A stretch of 35,112 nt of DNA from Gammaproteobacteria bacterium TMED226 (GCA_002169105.1 NHJX01000013.1:1-35112), one strand, 5' to 3'. Positions 18,074 to 27,237 are shown, numbered from the stretch's first letter. A program made the numbers and translations. The notes: generated by a model not told the origin, from the letters alone.

Positions 18074-19467
18074 TGAAACAAGTAATTACAAGATTTGCTC
18101 CTAGTCCAACTGGAACATTGCATATAGGTGGTGTCAGAACAGCTCTATTTAATTATGTTTATGCTAAACAAAATAATGGTCTGTTTTTGGTAAGAATTGA
18201 AGATACTGACAGAGACCGTTCCACAAAGGAATATGAAAAAAATATACTAAATAATCTAGAGTCCATAGGACTCAAACCAGATGAAAAACCTATTAATCAG
18301 TCTGAAAGAAATGAGATTTATTTAAAAGCTGCACAAAAAATAATTGAATCAGGTAATGCCTATTGGTGTGACTGTTCAACAGAAACATTAGATGAAATGC
18401 GAAGAGATCAGGCTAAAGCTGGAAAGAAACCGATGTATGACGGCCGAAGCAGAAATCTTGGTCTTAAACAATCTGAAAAAACGGTCTTAAGGTTAGCAAC
18501 ACCTTTAGACGGTGATATTGTTGTAAATGACATTATTCGTGGTGAAGTAAAATTTAAGAATAGCGAGTTGGATGATCTTATTTTATTAAGAAGTGATGGA
18601 ACACCAACTTACCATTTGTGTAATGTCGTTGATGACTTTGAACAAAATGTGACCACAGTTATAAGAGGAGAAGATCACTTAAGTAATACACCACGCCAAA
18701 TCCATATTCAAAATGCTCTAGGCTATCCTGATTTAGAGTATGCTCATCTTCCTTTAGTTCTTGGGGCAGATAAAAAAAGACTTTCAAAAAGACATGCTGC
18801 TACAAGTTTAGAAGAATACAGAGACCAAGGATATTTAGATTCTGCAATAATAAATACCCTATCAAGACTTGGCTGGTCCAAGGGTGAGAAAGAAGTTTTT
18901 TATCTGGAAGATTTAATTAAAGATTTTGATATAAACGAAGTTCAAAAAGCTGGAGCAATTTTTGATATAACAAAGCTTGATTGGTTGAATTCACAACATT
19001 TATCAAACCTGAAGCTCGATGATTTTAAAAATGTTTTAAAACCATTTCTTAATAAGATCGATATAGATATAGATGGTCATTCAAATACAGATTTGTTAAT
19101 TAATGCAATGAAGTCATCAGAAAATACATTATCTGGCATTGCTAAATCATTAATACCATATTACAAAGATGGAATAACTTATGATGAGAAGGCCATCAGT
19201 AAGTTTTTATCTAATAATAGTTCTATTATTGAAGATATTAGAAACTTATTATCTAACTTAGACGATTGGAATGAATCTGCCCTAGATTCAGCATTAGGAA
19301 CTTATCAGAGTGATAATAATTTATCAATTCCTAAAGTAAATCAGCCAATAAGAATAGCGCTTACTGGATCAACTAAATCACCTTCTTTAGGCCTTACATT
19401 AGCTATTTTTGGTAAAGATAAATCTCTGGAGAGAATTGAAGATTTAATAGACCATTTATCAACTTAA
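18073..19467 (+). CDS. gltX: Glutamyl-tRNA synthetase
   Basis: GltX charges tRNA-Glu with glutamate. It is a class I synthetase with the HIGH-type motif in APSPTGTLHIGG and the KMSKS-type motif KKRLSKRHA. The start at 18073 (464 residues, MKQVITRFAPSPTG) is preferred because it forms a TAATG overlap with dnaQ, has GGAG 9 nt upstream and gives the normal N-terminus. ATG 18058 would add five residues and overlap dnaQ by 16 nt. The zinc-site region retains CDC near residue 99 but reads YDGRSRNL where the E. coli enzyme has a Cys and His pair, so zinc is probably not bound. It could also glutamylate tRNA-Gln if no GlnRS exists; that cannot be judged here. Confidence 0.95.
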   Translation: MKQVITRFAPSPTGTLHIGGVRTALFNYVYAKQNNGLFLVRIEDTDRDRSTKEYEKNILNNLESIGLKPDEKPINQSERNEIYLKAAQKIIESGNAYWCDCSTETLDEMRRDQAKAGKKPMYDGRSRNLGLKQSEKTVLRLATPLDGDIVVNDIIRGEVKFKNSELDDLILLRSDGTPTYHLCNVVDDFEQNVTTVIRGEDHLSNTPRQIHIQNALGYPDLEYAHLPLVLGADKKRLSKRHAATSLEEYRDQGYLDSAIINTLSRLGWSKGEKEVFYLEDLIKDFDINEVQKAGAIFDITKLDWLNSQHLSNLKLDDFKNVLKPFLNKIDIDIDGHSNTDLLINAMKSSENTLSGIAKSLIPYYKDGITYDEKAISKFLSNNSSIIEDIRNLLSNLDDWNESALDSALGTYQSDNNLSIPKVNQPIRIALTGSTKSPSLGLTLAIFGKDKSLERIEDLIDHLST

Positions 19468-19505
19468 TCATATATATAGGTTTTTTTTATACCTTATAAA
19501 ATATC

Positions 19506-19523
19506 CTACAAATGTAGACATTT
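19506..19523 (+). promoter_or_regulatory. Nested palindrome over the -35 region of the first receptor gene
   Basis: Two overlapping perfect dyads share bases here: CTACA-AA-TGTAG (19506-19517) and AAATGT-AG-ACATTT (19510-19523). The second covers the -35 hexamer TAGACA. Position and symmetry suggest an operator for a dimeric regulator. The core AAATGTAGA recurs upstream of the second receptor gene at 30191-30199. No regulator gene lies nearby, so the factor is unknown. Confidence 0.45.
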
Positions 19524-19544
19524 TCTTGCTCAAAAGCCTATAAT
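19515..19544 (+). promoter_or_regulatory. Sigma70-type promoter of the first TonB-dependent receptor
   Basis: TAGACA (19515-19520, 5 of 6 to TTGACA) and a perfect TATAAT (19539-19544) are separated by 18 bp. The start would fall near 19551, leaving a leader of about 30 nt before ATG 19582. It is the best promoter match seen by eye in the window. Confidence 0.7.
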
Positions 19545-19570
19545 AATTACACATATAATACATTTCATTT

Positions 19571-19576
19571 GGGGGA
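19571..19576 (+). promoter_or_regulatory. Shine-Dalgarno of the first receptor gene
   Basis: GGGGGA lies 5 nt before ATG 19582 and supports that start, which also gives a clean signal peptide. Confidence 0.65.
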
Positions 19577-19581
19577 TACAT

Positions 19582-22503
19582 ATGAAAAATATAAATTATT
19601 TATTTTCTTTATTATTTTTGTTGCCTGTTGCAATTTTTGCTCAAGAAAGTTCTGAGGAAAATGTAGAAGAAATTGTTGTAGTTGGTTCTCAAATTAAAGG
19701 AGCATCAATTACTGGAGCGCTTCCTGTTACTGTTATTTCTTCTGAAGATATTGATATCTTAGGCGTTGAAGATGGTACAGAATTATTAGAAAACATGACT
19801 GAACAAGGTCTTAATTACTTTACAGAAGCTGAATCAGATTCAGGTGGTGTTAATTCAGCAAGAGGTGATGTTGGAGCTTACAACATAAGAAATATGGGTG
19901 TAGGTAATACATTGATCTTATTAAATGGAAGAAGACTAGTTAATAACGCTGGGTATCAGACTGAGTTACTAGGTGGAGACTATGTTCCAACAATGAGTGT
20001 TAACTCTAATTTAATACCTACTATGGGCCTTGATCGTGTTGAGGTTCTAAAAGATGGTGCATCAGCCATATACGGAGCTGACGCTGTTGCAGGTGTTGTT
20101 AATAATGTTTTAAAGACAGATTATGAAGGTTTTGAGATTGCTTTGAGAAATCAAGGTTATGACAATTTTAGTGCTGTTGATGACAGAATTACTCTTAAAT
20201 GGGGTAAAGACATGAATGGTGGCAAAACCAATATATCTCTTATGTATGATTTTTATGATAGAGATGGTATTGCAGCAGCTGAAGATCCAAGATGGGGGGA
20301 CTCAGATCATAGAAAATGGATTCCTGCAGATTCTTTATGGGCTGGAGATACATCTTTTAGAAATTTATATTCTGGTAAATGGGCGCAGTTAGATATGCGT
20401 GGAAGGACTGGGTACTCTGATAGTGCAGGTGAAATGCAAATTATCCCAATTGCTGATCCAAGATGTGCAAGATCTGATTCAAAAGATACTGGTTACGGTA
20501 CCTGTTTAGCTGTTGATACAACATCAATGGCAAATGGTGAATATTATATTAATCCAGGACAATTCAGAGATTACAGAGGAGAACTTGAAAGAAGTAACTT
20601 ATTTGTTTTTGTAAATCATGAATTAGATGGCGGCTCAGAATTTTTTGCTGAAATCGGTTCTTACAATTCTGAATATATGCGTCATAAAGAACCAGCAGGT
20701 GACTTTAGCACAGCATTGCTTGAATTAGGCCCTAACTATTACTGGGCTAATGCTATAGGTTTATCAGCAGATAATTCTTCATCTAATAAGGCTGTAAGAA
20801 TTGATAACTGGAGACCAGATATTGGTCCTAGAATCATCAATGTTGAAAAAGAAACGTATAGATATTTATTTGGTTTCAGAGGAACCATGGATTCTGGCTG
20901 GGACTGGGAAACAGCTGTTTTACATTCTAAGGCTATTTCAGAAGATTTAACTGAAAATAGACTATCAAATTCTTTATTACAAGCTGGTTTAAATGACTCA
21001 ACTTCAAGCGCAATTAATATTTTCTCTGCTGATGTTAAAACAGCCTTAGCACCAGCTATTGTTGATGTGTCTAGAAATGATACTAGTGAGTTAAATACAT
21101 TTGACTTTAAAATGACAAACCCAGAAGTATTCAATATGCCAGCAGGACCTGTCGGCATGTTGGTTGGTTTTGAATATCGTTCAGAATCTTATTCGGACGA
21201 TAGAGATCCAAGATTAGATGGTACGATTCAGTTTCAATCTGCTGTAACTGGTTTAGGATTCCCATTTGTGGGTGATGTTCTTGGCTCAAGTCCAACTGTG
21301 GATACTTCAGCAAAAAGATCTACTAATTCTGTTTTTGCAGAAATGGTCATGCCTTTAACAAATAAAATGGAGGCTCAATTTGCTATGAGGCATGAGGATC
21401 CAGATGACACTAAATCTTCAACAGTATGGAAAGCTGCTTTAGGTTGGGAAATTGCTAATGATGTTTTGCTTAGAGGTTCTAAATCAACATCATTTAGAGT
21501 TCCAAACTTAATACAAGCTAATCAATTATACGTAACAAGAAGTGGTAACGTTGATGATGCAGTTGGTGAATTTGTTGGTGCAAATGATCCATTAGACGAT
21601 AGATACCAAATTCAAAGTTATAGAATAGGTAATCCAGAATTATTACCAGAAGAATCTGATAATACTTCTTGGGGTTTTGTTTGGACTCCAAGCAATATTG
21701 AAGGTCTTACAGTAACATGGGATGACTGGAGAATTGAGAAAGATAATACAATTGTTCTTTTTGGAAGAACAAATGCAATGGTAGCTGATCTCGTTGCTCG
21801 AATTAATTATGGTCCTGACAATTGTGGTGGTTATAACAATCCTGCAATCATAAGAGATCAAAATCCTGGATATACATCAGCTGAAATTGCAAAATTTGCA
21901 GCAGCTGGAATTTGTCCTGCAGGGGAGGCGTTTACAATTTATGATGAATATACCAACGCCGCAACAAGATCTATAGCAGGCCAAGATATTGGTATCTATT
22001 ATGATATCTCAACTGAGGTTGGTGATTTCAATATAACAGTTAATCATTCTGAGACTACTGAATTTGAACAGAAACCAACAAATGCATATCAGGCATTAGT
22101 TGATGCTCAGGCATCAGGAGTAATACCTTTTGACATAACCTTTGCTGGTTTTGGAAATCTTGCTGGTCTTGACGGAAACTATGTTGAAAAAACTAGTGTT
22201 AAGTTTAACTACAGAGTAGGAGACTTAGGTGTGCAATTATCTAGCCTAAGAAAAGGCGAGTTTTATCACAGTAGTGAAACCAGATCAGATGGCACGAGAT
22301 ATGTTATACCTAGTATGACGACTGTGAATGCTTCAGTTTATTATTGGTTTGATATTGGAGATCAAAAGGCCAGAGTTAAATTCGCAGTGAAAAACTTAGA
22401 AGACGAAAGGGCTCCATTGGCTGATAGATTCTATGGTTTCTTCGCAGATGCTCATCAAGATTATGGTAGAAACTTTTATCTTGATATAAAAGTTAAATTT
22501 TAA
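19582..22503 (+). CDS. TonB-dependent outer-membrane receptor
   Basis: This is an energised outer-membrane transporter of 973 residues. It has a signal peptide (hydrophobic to about residue 20, likely cleavage after IFA), then a TonB box EIVVVGS (30-36). A plug domain follows with LILLNGRRLV and VEVLKDGASAIYGADAVAGVVNN cut short by KTDYEG. A 22-strand-type barrel ends in the terminal Phe of YLDIKVKF. The long plug-proximal loops and the plug style resemble the large receptors common in Alteromonadales, Sphingomonads and SAR86, whose substrates are mostly unknown. The next genes, a DASS-type transporter and a gamma-glutamyltransferase, hint at an organic-acid or gamma-glutamyl substrate. It has its own promoter and terminator. 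Confidence 0.93.
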   Translation: MKNINYLFSLLFLLPVAIFAQESSEENVEEIVVVGSQIKGASITGALPVTVISSEDIDILGVEDGTELLENMTEQGLNYFTEAESDSGGVNSARGDVGAYNIRNMGVGNTLILLNGRRLVNNAGYQTELLGGDYVPTMSVNSNLIPTMGLDRVEVLKDGASAIYGADAVAGVVNNVLKTDYEGFEIALRNQGYDNFSAVDDRITLKWGKDMNGGKTNISLMYDFYDRDGIAAAEDPRWGDSDHRKWIPADSLWAGDTSFRNLYSGKWAQLDMRGRTGYSDSAGEMQIIPIADPRCARSDSKDTGYGTCLAVDTTSMANGEYYINPGQFRDYRGELERSNLFVFVNHELDGGSEFFAEIGSYNSEYMRHKEPAGDFSTALLELGPNYYWANAIGLSADNSSSNKAVRIDNWRPDIGPRIINVEKETYRYLFGFRGTMDSGWDWETAVLHSKAISEDLTENRLSNSLLQAGLNDSTSSAINIFSADVKTALAPAIVDVSRNDTSELNTFDFKMTNPEVFNMPAGPVGMLVGFEYRSESYSDDRDPRLDGTIQFQSAVTGLGFPFVGDVLGSSPTVDTSAKRSTNSVFAEMVMPLTNKMEAQFAMRHEDPDDTKSSTVWKAALGWEIANDVLLRGSKSTSFRVPNLIQANQLYVTRSGNVDDAVGEFVGANDPLDDRYQIQSYRIGNPELLPEESDNTSWGFVWTPSNIEGLTVTWDDWRIEKDNTIVLFGRTNAMVADLVARINYGPDNCGGYNNPAIIRDQNPGYTSAEIAKFAAAGICPAGEAFTIYDEYTNAATRSIAGQDIGIYYDISTEVGDFNITVNHSETTEFEQKPTNAYQALVDAQASGVIPFDITFAGFGNLAGLDGNYVEKTSVKFNYRVGDLGVQLSSLRKGEFYHSSETRSDGTRYVIPSMTTVNASVYYWFDIGDQKARVKFAVKNLEDERAPLADRFYGFFADAHQDYGRNFYLDIKVKF

Positions 22504-22520
22504 TTAAACTTTATATACAA

Positions 22521-22546
22521 AAGGGAGTTTATAACTCCCTTTTTTT
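22521..22546 (+). terminator. Rho-independent terminator after the first receptor gene
   Basis: AAGGGAGTT (22521-22529), loop TAT, AACTCCCTT (22533-22541) forms a 9-bp stem with a run of seven T. It lies 17 nt after the stop and separates the receptor from the DASS transporter gene, which starts 24 nt further on. Confidence 0.9.
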
Positions 22547-22569
22547 ATGAAAAAATATTAGTATAAGAT

Positions 22570-24072
22570 ATGCCAGCATATAAAAATAAAGGTTTTTTCA
22601 TAGGCTTAGTTGCTTTTACATTAATAGTATTATGCGGTATCTATGATTTTATTCCATCTAGCTTGGCGGCATTAGATGGCAAGGAATTTGATAATAATTC
22701 TAAATCTGTAGATAGCAAATCTGCTTGGTTTGTTTTGGCTGTTTTAATTTTAATGGCAATCTGGTGGGCGACTGAAGCTCTTCCGGTTGCTGTTACTTCA
22801 CTATTACCATTGGCATTATTTCCATTATTAGATATTACAAGTTTTCAATCTGCTGCTGATCCATATGCTAATAAAAATATTTATTTATTTCTTGGTGGGT
22901 TTATTTTGGCACTTGGTATTGAAAGCTCTGGCTTGCATAAAAGAATGGCTTTAAAAATGATTATTGCAATTGGATCAAGTGGCCCAAAACTAATAGCTGG
23001 TTTTATGATAGTGGCTGCTTTAATTAGCATGTTTGTTATGAATACATCTACAACTTTAATGTTGTTACCAATTGGTTTGGCAGTGTGTGCAGTCATTGGC
23101 TCAACCATACCTAATATTTCTGATCAGCAAAAAAAATATTTTGATACTGCGCTTTTAATAGGAATCGCTTATGCAGCAACAATTGGAGGAATGTCAACAA
23201 TCATCGGAACAGCTCCGAACTTAGTTTTCGTTACCTACATGGAAGTTGAACACAATATTGAAATAGACTTTTTAAATTGGATGAAGTTAGGCATTCCAGT
23301 TGCTATTGTCATGTTGACTTTTGCATGGTTAATTTTAACTAAATTAGTTTTTCCAATGAGCTTTGCAGCAACAAATGAAACAAAATACAAACTTAATCAA
23401 ATGCTTAATGATCTTGGACCTTTGAATAAAGATGAAATAAAAATCTCATTAATTTTTTCACTTGCAGTGATTTCTTGGATGACAAGCAGAATAATAAGAG
23501 AAAAATTTGGTATTGGCTTAGAAGATGCAGGAGTAGCAATTATTATTGCCATCTTATTATTTACCATTCCTTCATCATCGAATAAGTCTCAGGATTTAAT
23601 GCAGTGGGATAAAACTTCTAAATTACCCTGGGGATTACTTATTTTATTTGGTGGTGGATTGTCATTAGCAGCACAGGTCTCAAGCTCAGGTCTTGGCATA
23701 TGGATCGGTGAGGGATTAACTGTTCTCAAATTAGTACATCCTATAATCTTGATCTTCGCTGTTGCAACTATGATAATTTTTTTAACTGAAGTGACTAGTA
23801 ACGTTGCGACAACAAGTACATTCCTTCCTGTCATAGGGGCATTAGCTTTAGCTATCGGAGTGATGCCTGTTTCTCTTGCAATTCCAGTATGTTTAGCAGC
23901 TAGCTGCGCATTTATGCTTCCGGTGGCAACTCCTCCAAATGCTATAGTTTATGGATCAGGTAAATTCACTATTGCCACAATGATGAAAGCTGGATTCTTT
24001 CTAAATCTAGTTGGCATTTTAATAGTAACTTTGTTCTCATATTATCTAGCACCAATAATTTTTACTCAATGA
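22570..24072 (+). CDS. SLC13/DASS family sodium-coupled anion (dicarboxylate-type) transporter
   Basis: A 500-residue inner-membrane protein with about 11 hydrophobic segments and no signal peptide. DASS family features are the early IWWATEALPVAVTSLLPLALFP (64-85, two halves), the first substrate/sodium motif MNTSTTLMLLP (157-167) and the second EVTSNVATTSTFLP (about 407-420). The region ends with VATPPNAIVYGSG, also typical. Members import succinate, citrate, sulfate or similar anions with sodium. Which anion cannot be read from sequence. The TGA stop overlaps the start of the gamma-glutamyltransferase gene as ATGA, so the two are translationally coupled. This suggests the transporter takes up a product of that enzyme, or acts on a related substrate. 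Confidence 0.9.
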   Translation: MPAYKNKGFFIGLVAFTLIVLCGIYDFIPSSLAALDGKEFDNNSKSVDSKSAWFVLAVLILMAIWWATEALPVAVTSLLPLALFPLLDITSFQSAADPYANKNIYLFLGGFILALGIESSGLHKRMALKMIIAIGSSGPKLIAGFMIVAALISMFVMNTSTTLMLLPIGLAVCAVIGSTIPNISDQQKKYFDTALLIGIAYAATIGGMSTIIGTAPNLVFVTYMEVEHNIEIDFLNWMKLGIPVAIVMLTFAWLILTKLVFPMSFAATNETKYKLNQMLNDLGPLNKDEIKISLIFSLAVISWMTSRIIREKFGIGLEDAGVAIIIAILLFTIPSSSNKSQDLMQWDKTSKLPWGLLILFGGGLSLAAQVSSSGLGIWIGEGLTVLKLVHPIILIFAVATMIIFLTEVTSNVATTSTFLPVIGALALAIGVMPVSLAIPVCLAASCAFMLPVATPPNAIVYGSGKFTIATMMKAGFFLNLVGILIVTLFSYYLAPIIFTQ

Positions 24073-25799
24073 AACTATTTTATATATTTATTTTTTTCGC
24101 ACTAAATTTAAATGCTCAACAAAGTTATATTGATTATTTGTCTCCATATCATCCCGTAGTTAGTAACTCCGGAATGGTTGTATCACAAAATAATTTCTCT
24201 TCCGATATTGGTGTAGAGATTCTTAGTAAAGGAGGTAATGCAATTGATGCAGCTGTTGCAGTAGGTTTTTCACTTGCGATAACTTTACCAAGAGCTGGGA
24301 ATCTTGGTGGAGGCGGCTTTATGTTGGTTTACCTTAAAGAAAAAGATGAAATCTTTTATATAGATTATAGAAGCAAGTCCCCCTTAAATTCCTCAATTGA
24401 TAATATTTTTAATCTAAATGGTAAAAATATTAATCCAAAAGATTTTACTAATGATATGTTTAATACAACACGATATGGATATAAGGCACCAGCAATTCCA
24501 GGAACAGTTGCAGGATTATTAGAAGCCCATGAAAAGTTTGGATCTTTACCACTTGAGGAAGTTTTAGCACCTGTGATAAGGCAAGCAAGAGAAGGAATAT
24601 TAGTTTCTTATGATCTAGAAAAAGCTATTGAAGATACACATCAGCTTAAGAAAGATCCAGAATCTCTAAAGATTTATTTTAAAAATGGAAGCGCAATAAA
24701 AGAAAATTCAATTTTTAAAAGACCGGACTTAGAAAAAACATTTAAGCTCATAGCATCTAATGGAAAGGATGGTTTTTACAAAGGAGATATTGCTAAAGCA
24801 ATAGTAAAAGCAATGAATGAAAATGATGGATTATTTTCATTAACTGATTTTGAAAACTATAAAGTGCAAATTAGCGAACCAATTGTCGCTTCTTATAGAG
24901 GTAATTTGGTTTTCACAGCTGGACCTCCATCAGGCGGAGGGATAACCCTTCTAACAGCTTTAAATATATTAAGTTTTTTTGATTTACAAAAGTTTAATAA
25001 AGATTCAGCTATCACATATCATTTGATTTCTGAGGCTCTTAGAAGAGGTCATAATAATAGATCACACTTTGTAGGTGATCCTGACTATTTTGATGTTCCA
25101 ATAAATCAGTTATTATCAAAAAAAAGAACAATGGAGCTTGCTAAGACCATTGATATTAAAAAAGCTTCTAAATCTACGGTTGTAAAACCTTTAGAGCTTA
25201 TAAAAGAAAGCAGGGATACAACTCATTTTTCAATAATAGATAAAGAAGGTAATGCAGTTTCTAATACTTATACTCTTGGTTACTCATTTGGCTCAGGAGT
25301 AACTATTCCCAACACTGGTATTTTAATGAATAATCAGATGAATAATTTTGCCTATAGATATGGAGACAAAAATATAAGGGGTAGAGGAGCAAGCACAGGA
25401 AATAGATTTGAGGCAGGAAAAAGCCCAATGAGTACTATGGCGCCAACTATGATTTTTGATAAAGAGGGTGATCTTATGATGATAACAGGATCTCCAGGAG
25501 GCTCTTTAATACCTGCAGCAATATTAAGAGTTATTACTGGCGTAATCGATTTTGACTTGGATATAGGTGAAGCAACTATGTTGCCAAGAGTTCATAAAGA
25601 TTGGCCAACTACTGGTATATTGTATGAGAGGACATTAAATTCTGATGTTGTAAGAATTATAAATAAAAATATCGGTCATAAAATGACACCTGAACACACA
25701 ATGGGAAGCACACAAAGTATTCATATTATTGATCAAATTAATTATGGATTTGCTGACCTTAGAAGACCTAACGCATCTGTCTCTGTTCAATCTAATTAA
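24069..25799 (+). CDS. ggt: Gamma-glutamyltransferase/hydrolase, periplasmic
   Basis: GGT is an Ntn-hydrolase that cleaves gamma-glutamyl bonds, for example in glutathione, releasing glutamate or transferring it. The 576-residue precursor has a signal peptide (MKLFYIFIFFALNLNAQQ, cleavage about residue 16-18). The self-cleavage site is at Asp383/Thr384 in DTTHFSI, where Thr384 becomes the N-terminal nucleophile of the small subunit. Substrate-binding motifs are LGGGGF (large subunit), YTLGYSFGSG, LMNNQMNNF, SPMSTMAPT, TGSPGGS and MGSTQSIH. All key elements are intact. It is coupled to the upstream DASS transporter by ATGA, and its last 8 bp overlap the convergent M20 gene. Confidence 0.95.
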   Translation: MKLFYIFIFFALNLNAQQSYIDYLSPYHPVVSNSGMVVSQNNFSSDIGVEILSKGGNAIDAAVAVGFSLAITLPRAGNLGGGGFMLVYLKEKDEIFYIDYRSKSPLNSSIDNIFNLNGKNINPKDFTNDMFNTTRYGYKAPAIPGTVAGLLEAHEKFGSLPLEEVLAPVIRQAREGILVSYDLEKAIEDTHQLKKDPESLKIYFKNGSAIKENSIFKRPDLEKTFKLIASNGKDGFYKGDIAKAIVKAMNENDGLFSLTDFENYKVQISEPIVASYRGNLVFTAGPPSGGGITLLTALNILSFFDLQKFNKDSAITYHLISEALRRGHNNRSHFVGDPDYFDVPINQLLSKKRTMELAKTIDIKKASKSTVVKPLELIKESRDTTHFSIIDKEGNAVSNTYTLGYSFGSGVTIPNTGILMNNQMNNFAYRYGDKNIRGRGASTGNRFEAGKSPMSTMAPTMIFDKEGDLMMITGSPGGSLIPAAILRVITGVIDFDLDIGEATMLPRVHKDWPTTGILYERTLNSDVVRIINKNIGHKMTPEHTMGSTQSIHIIDQINYGFADLRRPNASVSVQSN

Positions 25800-27237
25800 C
25801 TTTTCTATAGTCTAAAGGAGGCTCTCTATCACCTAATAATGGTTTGTATTGAAAATCATTTCCTACACGTGATTTAAGTTCATTTTTTGAATCTATAATA
25901 ATTGATGGATTGCTAAAAATTTCAACAGCACTTTTTGCTAAAGTTTTTGCCGCTAGTTCGGCTCCTTTTAATCCTATAGAAGTTCCACCTGAAGCAACCG
26001 CTTGCCAAGAATGTGATGCAGTTCCTGGAACCCATGTGGCAGTTCTTAAGCCCGCAGTTGGTACATTCCAACTAACATCCCCTACATCTGTTGATCCATA
26101 ACCATGAGATGTTTTAAACGGCCTTACTAATTCTTGAGATCCTATTTCGTTATCAGGCTCAAAGAAAGTAGTGTATATCTCAGATGCATATTCATTTTCA
26201 TAACCATCGTAAGTGATTCCTCCTAAATTTTTTAAGTTCCCATGTACAACTTTTTGCAATGTATCATTTGGTAACAAAGAAAAATTTCCATGCATCACCT
26301 CATATGTCATTTTTGTATCTGTTCCCATAGCAGCTCCAGAAGCGGTATTTACGACTCTTGCAAACAAGTCTTCTACAATCGACATTTTTGGATGTCTTAC
26401 ATAGTAATAAACTTCAGCAAGATCAGGCACAACGTTAGGAGCAAGTCCACCCTTAGTAATTACATAATGAATTCTAGACTCTTGAGGTATATGCTCTCTC
26501 ATCATATTCACCATATGATTCATAGCTTCAACTCCATCAAGCGCGGATCTTCCTTGTTCAGGAGAGCCTGCTGCATGAGCAGATATACCATTAAAAGTAA
26601 ATTTAGCAGATTTATTAGAATTTGATGTTCTTGAATTTGCACTGTTTGCATCATCGGGATGCCAATGAAGAACAATATCAACGTCATTAAATAAACCTTC
26701 TCTAACCATATAAACTTTGCCCGAACCACCTTCCTCAGCTGGTGTTCCATAAAATCTTATTGTTCCTGGAATATTGTTTTTAATTATCCATTCTTTTACC
26801 GACACTGCAGCCCATGCAGATGCTGCACCAAATAAGTGATGACCACATGCATGTCCAGCTCCTGTAGGGTTATCTAAAACTTCTTTAAATGGTGAAGTTG
26901 TTTGTGCTAATCCGGGAAGGGCATCAAACTCTCCAAGGATTCCAATGACTGGACCACCATTATTAAATTCTGCAATGAACGCAGAGGGTATTCCAGCAAC
27001 ACCCTTTTTAATAGTGAAGCCAGCATCTTCAAGAGAGCTTGCTAATAAACTAGAACTTTGTTCTTCCTGATAACCTAGCTCAGCATAGTTCCATATTTCT
27101 AATGCTACATTTTGAAATTTTGTTTTGTGTGATTCTATGCTTTCCAAAACGTCATCACTTAAAATATTATTGCTTAATAATATTAAAATTAATGCACTAA
27201 TTGATTGTTTGCGAAATAAACTTTTTTTTCTACCCAT
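25792..27237 (-). CDS. Exported M20-family amidohydrolase, AbgB-like
   Basis: This 481-residue metallopeptidase resembles AbgB, the B subunit of p-aminobenzoyl-glutamate hydrolase, and related N-acyl amino acid amidohydrolases. Metal-site motifs are GHACGHHLFG, PAEEGGSGK and LHWHPDD. The dimerisation domain has SAHAAGSPEQGRSALDG, and the family signature STDVGDVSW...TWVPGTASHSWQ closes the catalytic domain. Unlike cytoplasmic AbgB it starts with a signal-like segment: basic GRKKSLFRK, then hydrophobic SALILILLSNN, with possible cleavage before DDVLES. No in-frame downstream start would keep this segment. The signal-coding part overlaps the thiolase-like gene by 49 bp. No AbgA partner lies in the window. 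Substrate is uncertain. Confidence 0.87.
   Translation of the reverse strand: MGRKKSLFRKQSISALILILLSNNILSDDVLESIESHKTKFQNVALEIWNYAELGYQEEQSSSLLASSLEDAGFTIKKGVAGIPSAFIAEFNNGGPVIGILGEFDALPGLAQTTSPFKEVLDNPTGAGHACGHHLFGAASAWAAVSVKEWIIKNNIPGTIRFYGTPAEEGGSGKVYMVREGLFNDVDIVLHWHPDDANSANSRTSNSNKSAKFTFNGISAHAAGSPEQGRSALDGVEAMNHMVNMMREHIPQESRIHYVITKGGLAPNVVPDLAEVYYYVRHPKMSIVEDLFARVVNTASGAAMGTDTKMTYEVMHGNFSLLPNDTLQKVVHGNLKNLGGITYDGYENEYASEIYTTFFEPDNEIGSQELVRPFKTSHGYGSTDVGDVSWNVPTAGLRTATWVPGTASHSWQAVASGGTSIGLKGAELAAKTLAKSAVEIFSNPSIIIDSKNELKSRVGNDFQYKPLLGDREPPLDYRKVN

Noticed and set aside
19468-19505. Possible terminator after gltX (AGG, T run, CCT)
   Set aside because: The stem is only about 3-4 bp before a bulge and the T run sits in the loop, so it does not qualify as an intrinsic terminator.
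20739-21158. Long reverse-strand frames inside the receptor gene and other genes
   Set aside because: They are antisense shadows of well-supported genes, with no domains, start signals or sensible composition.
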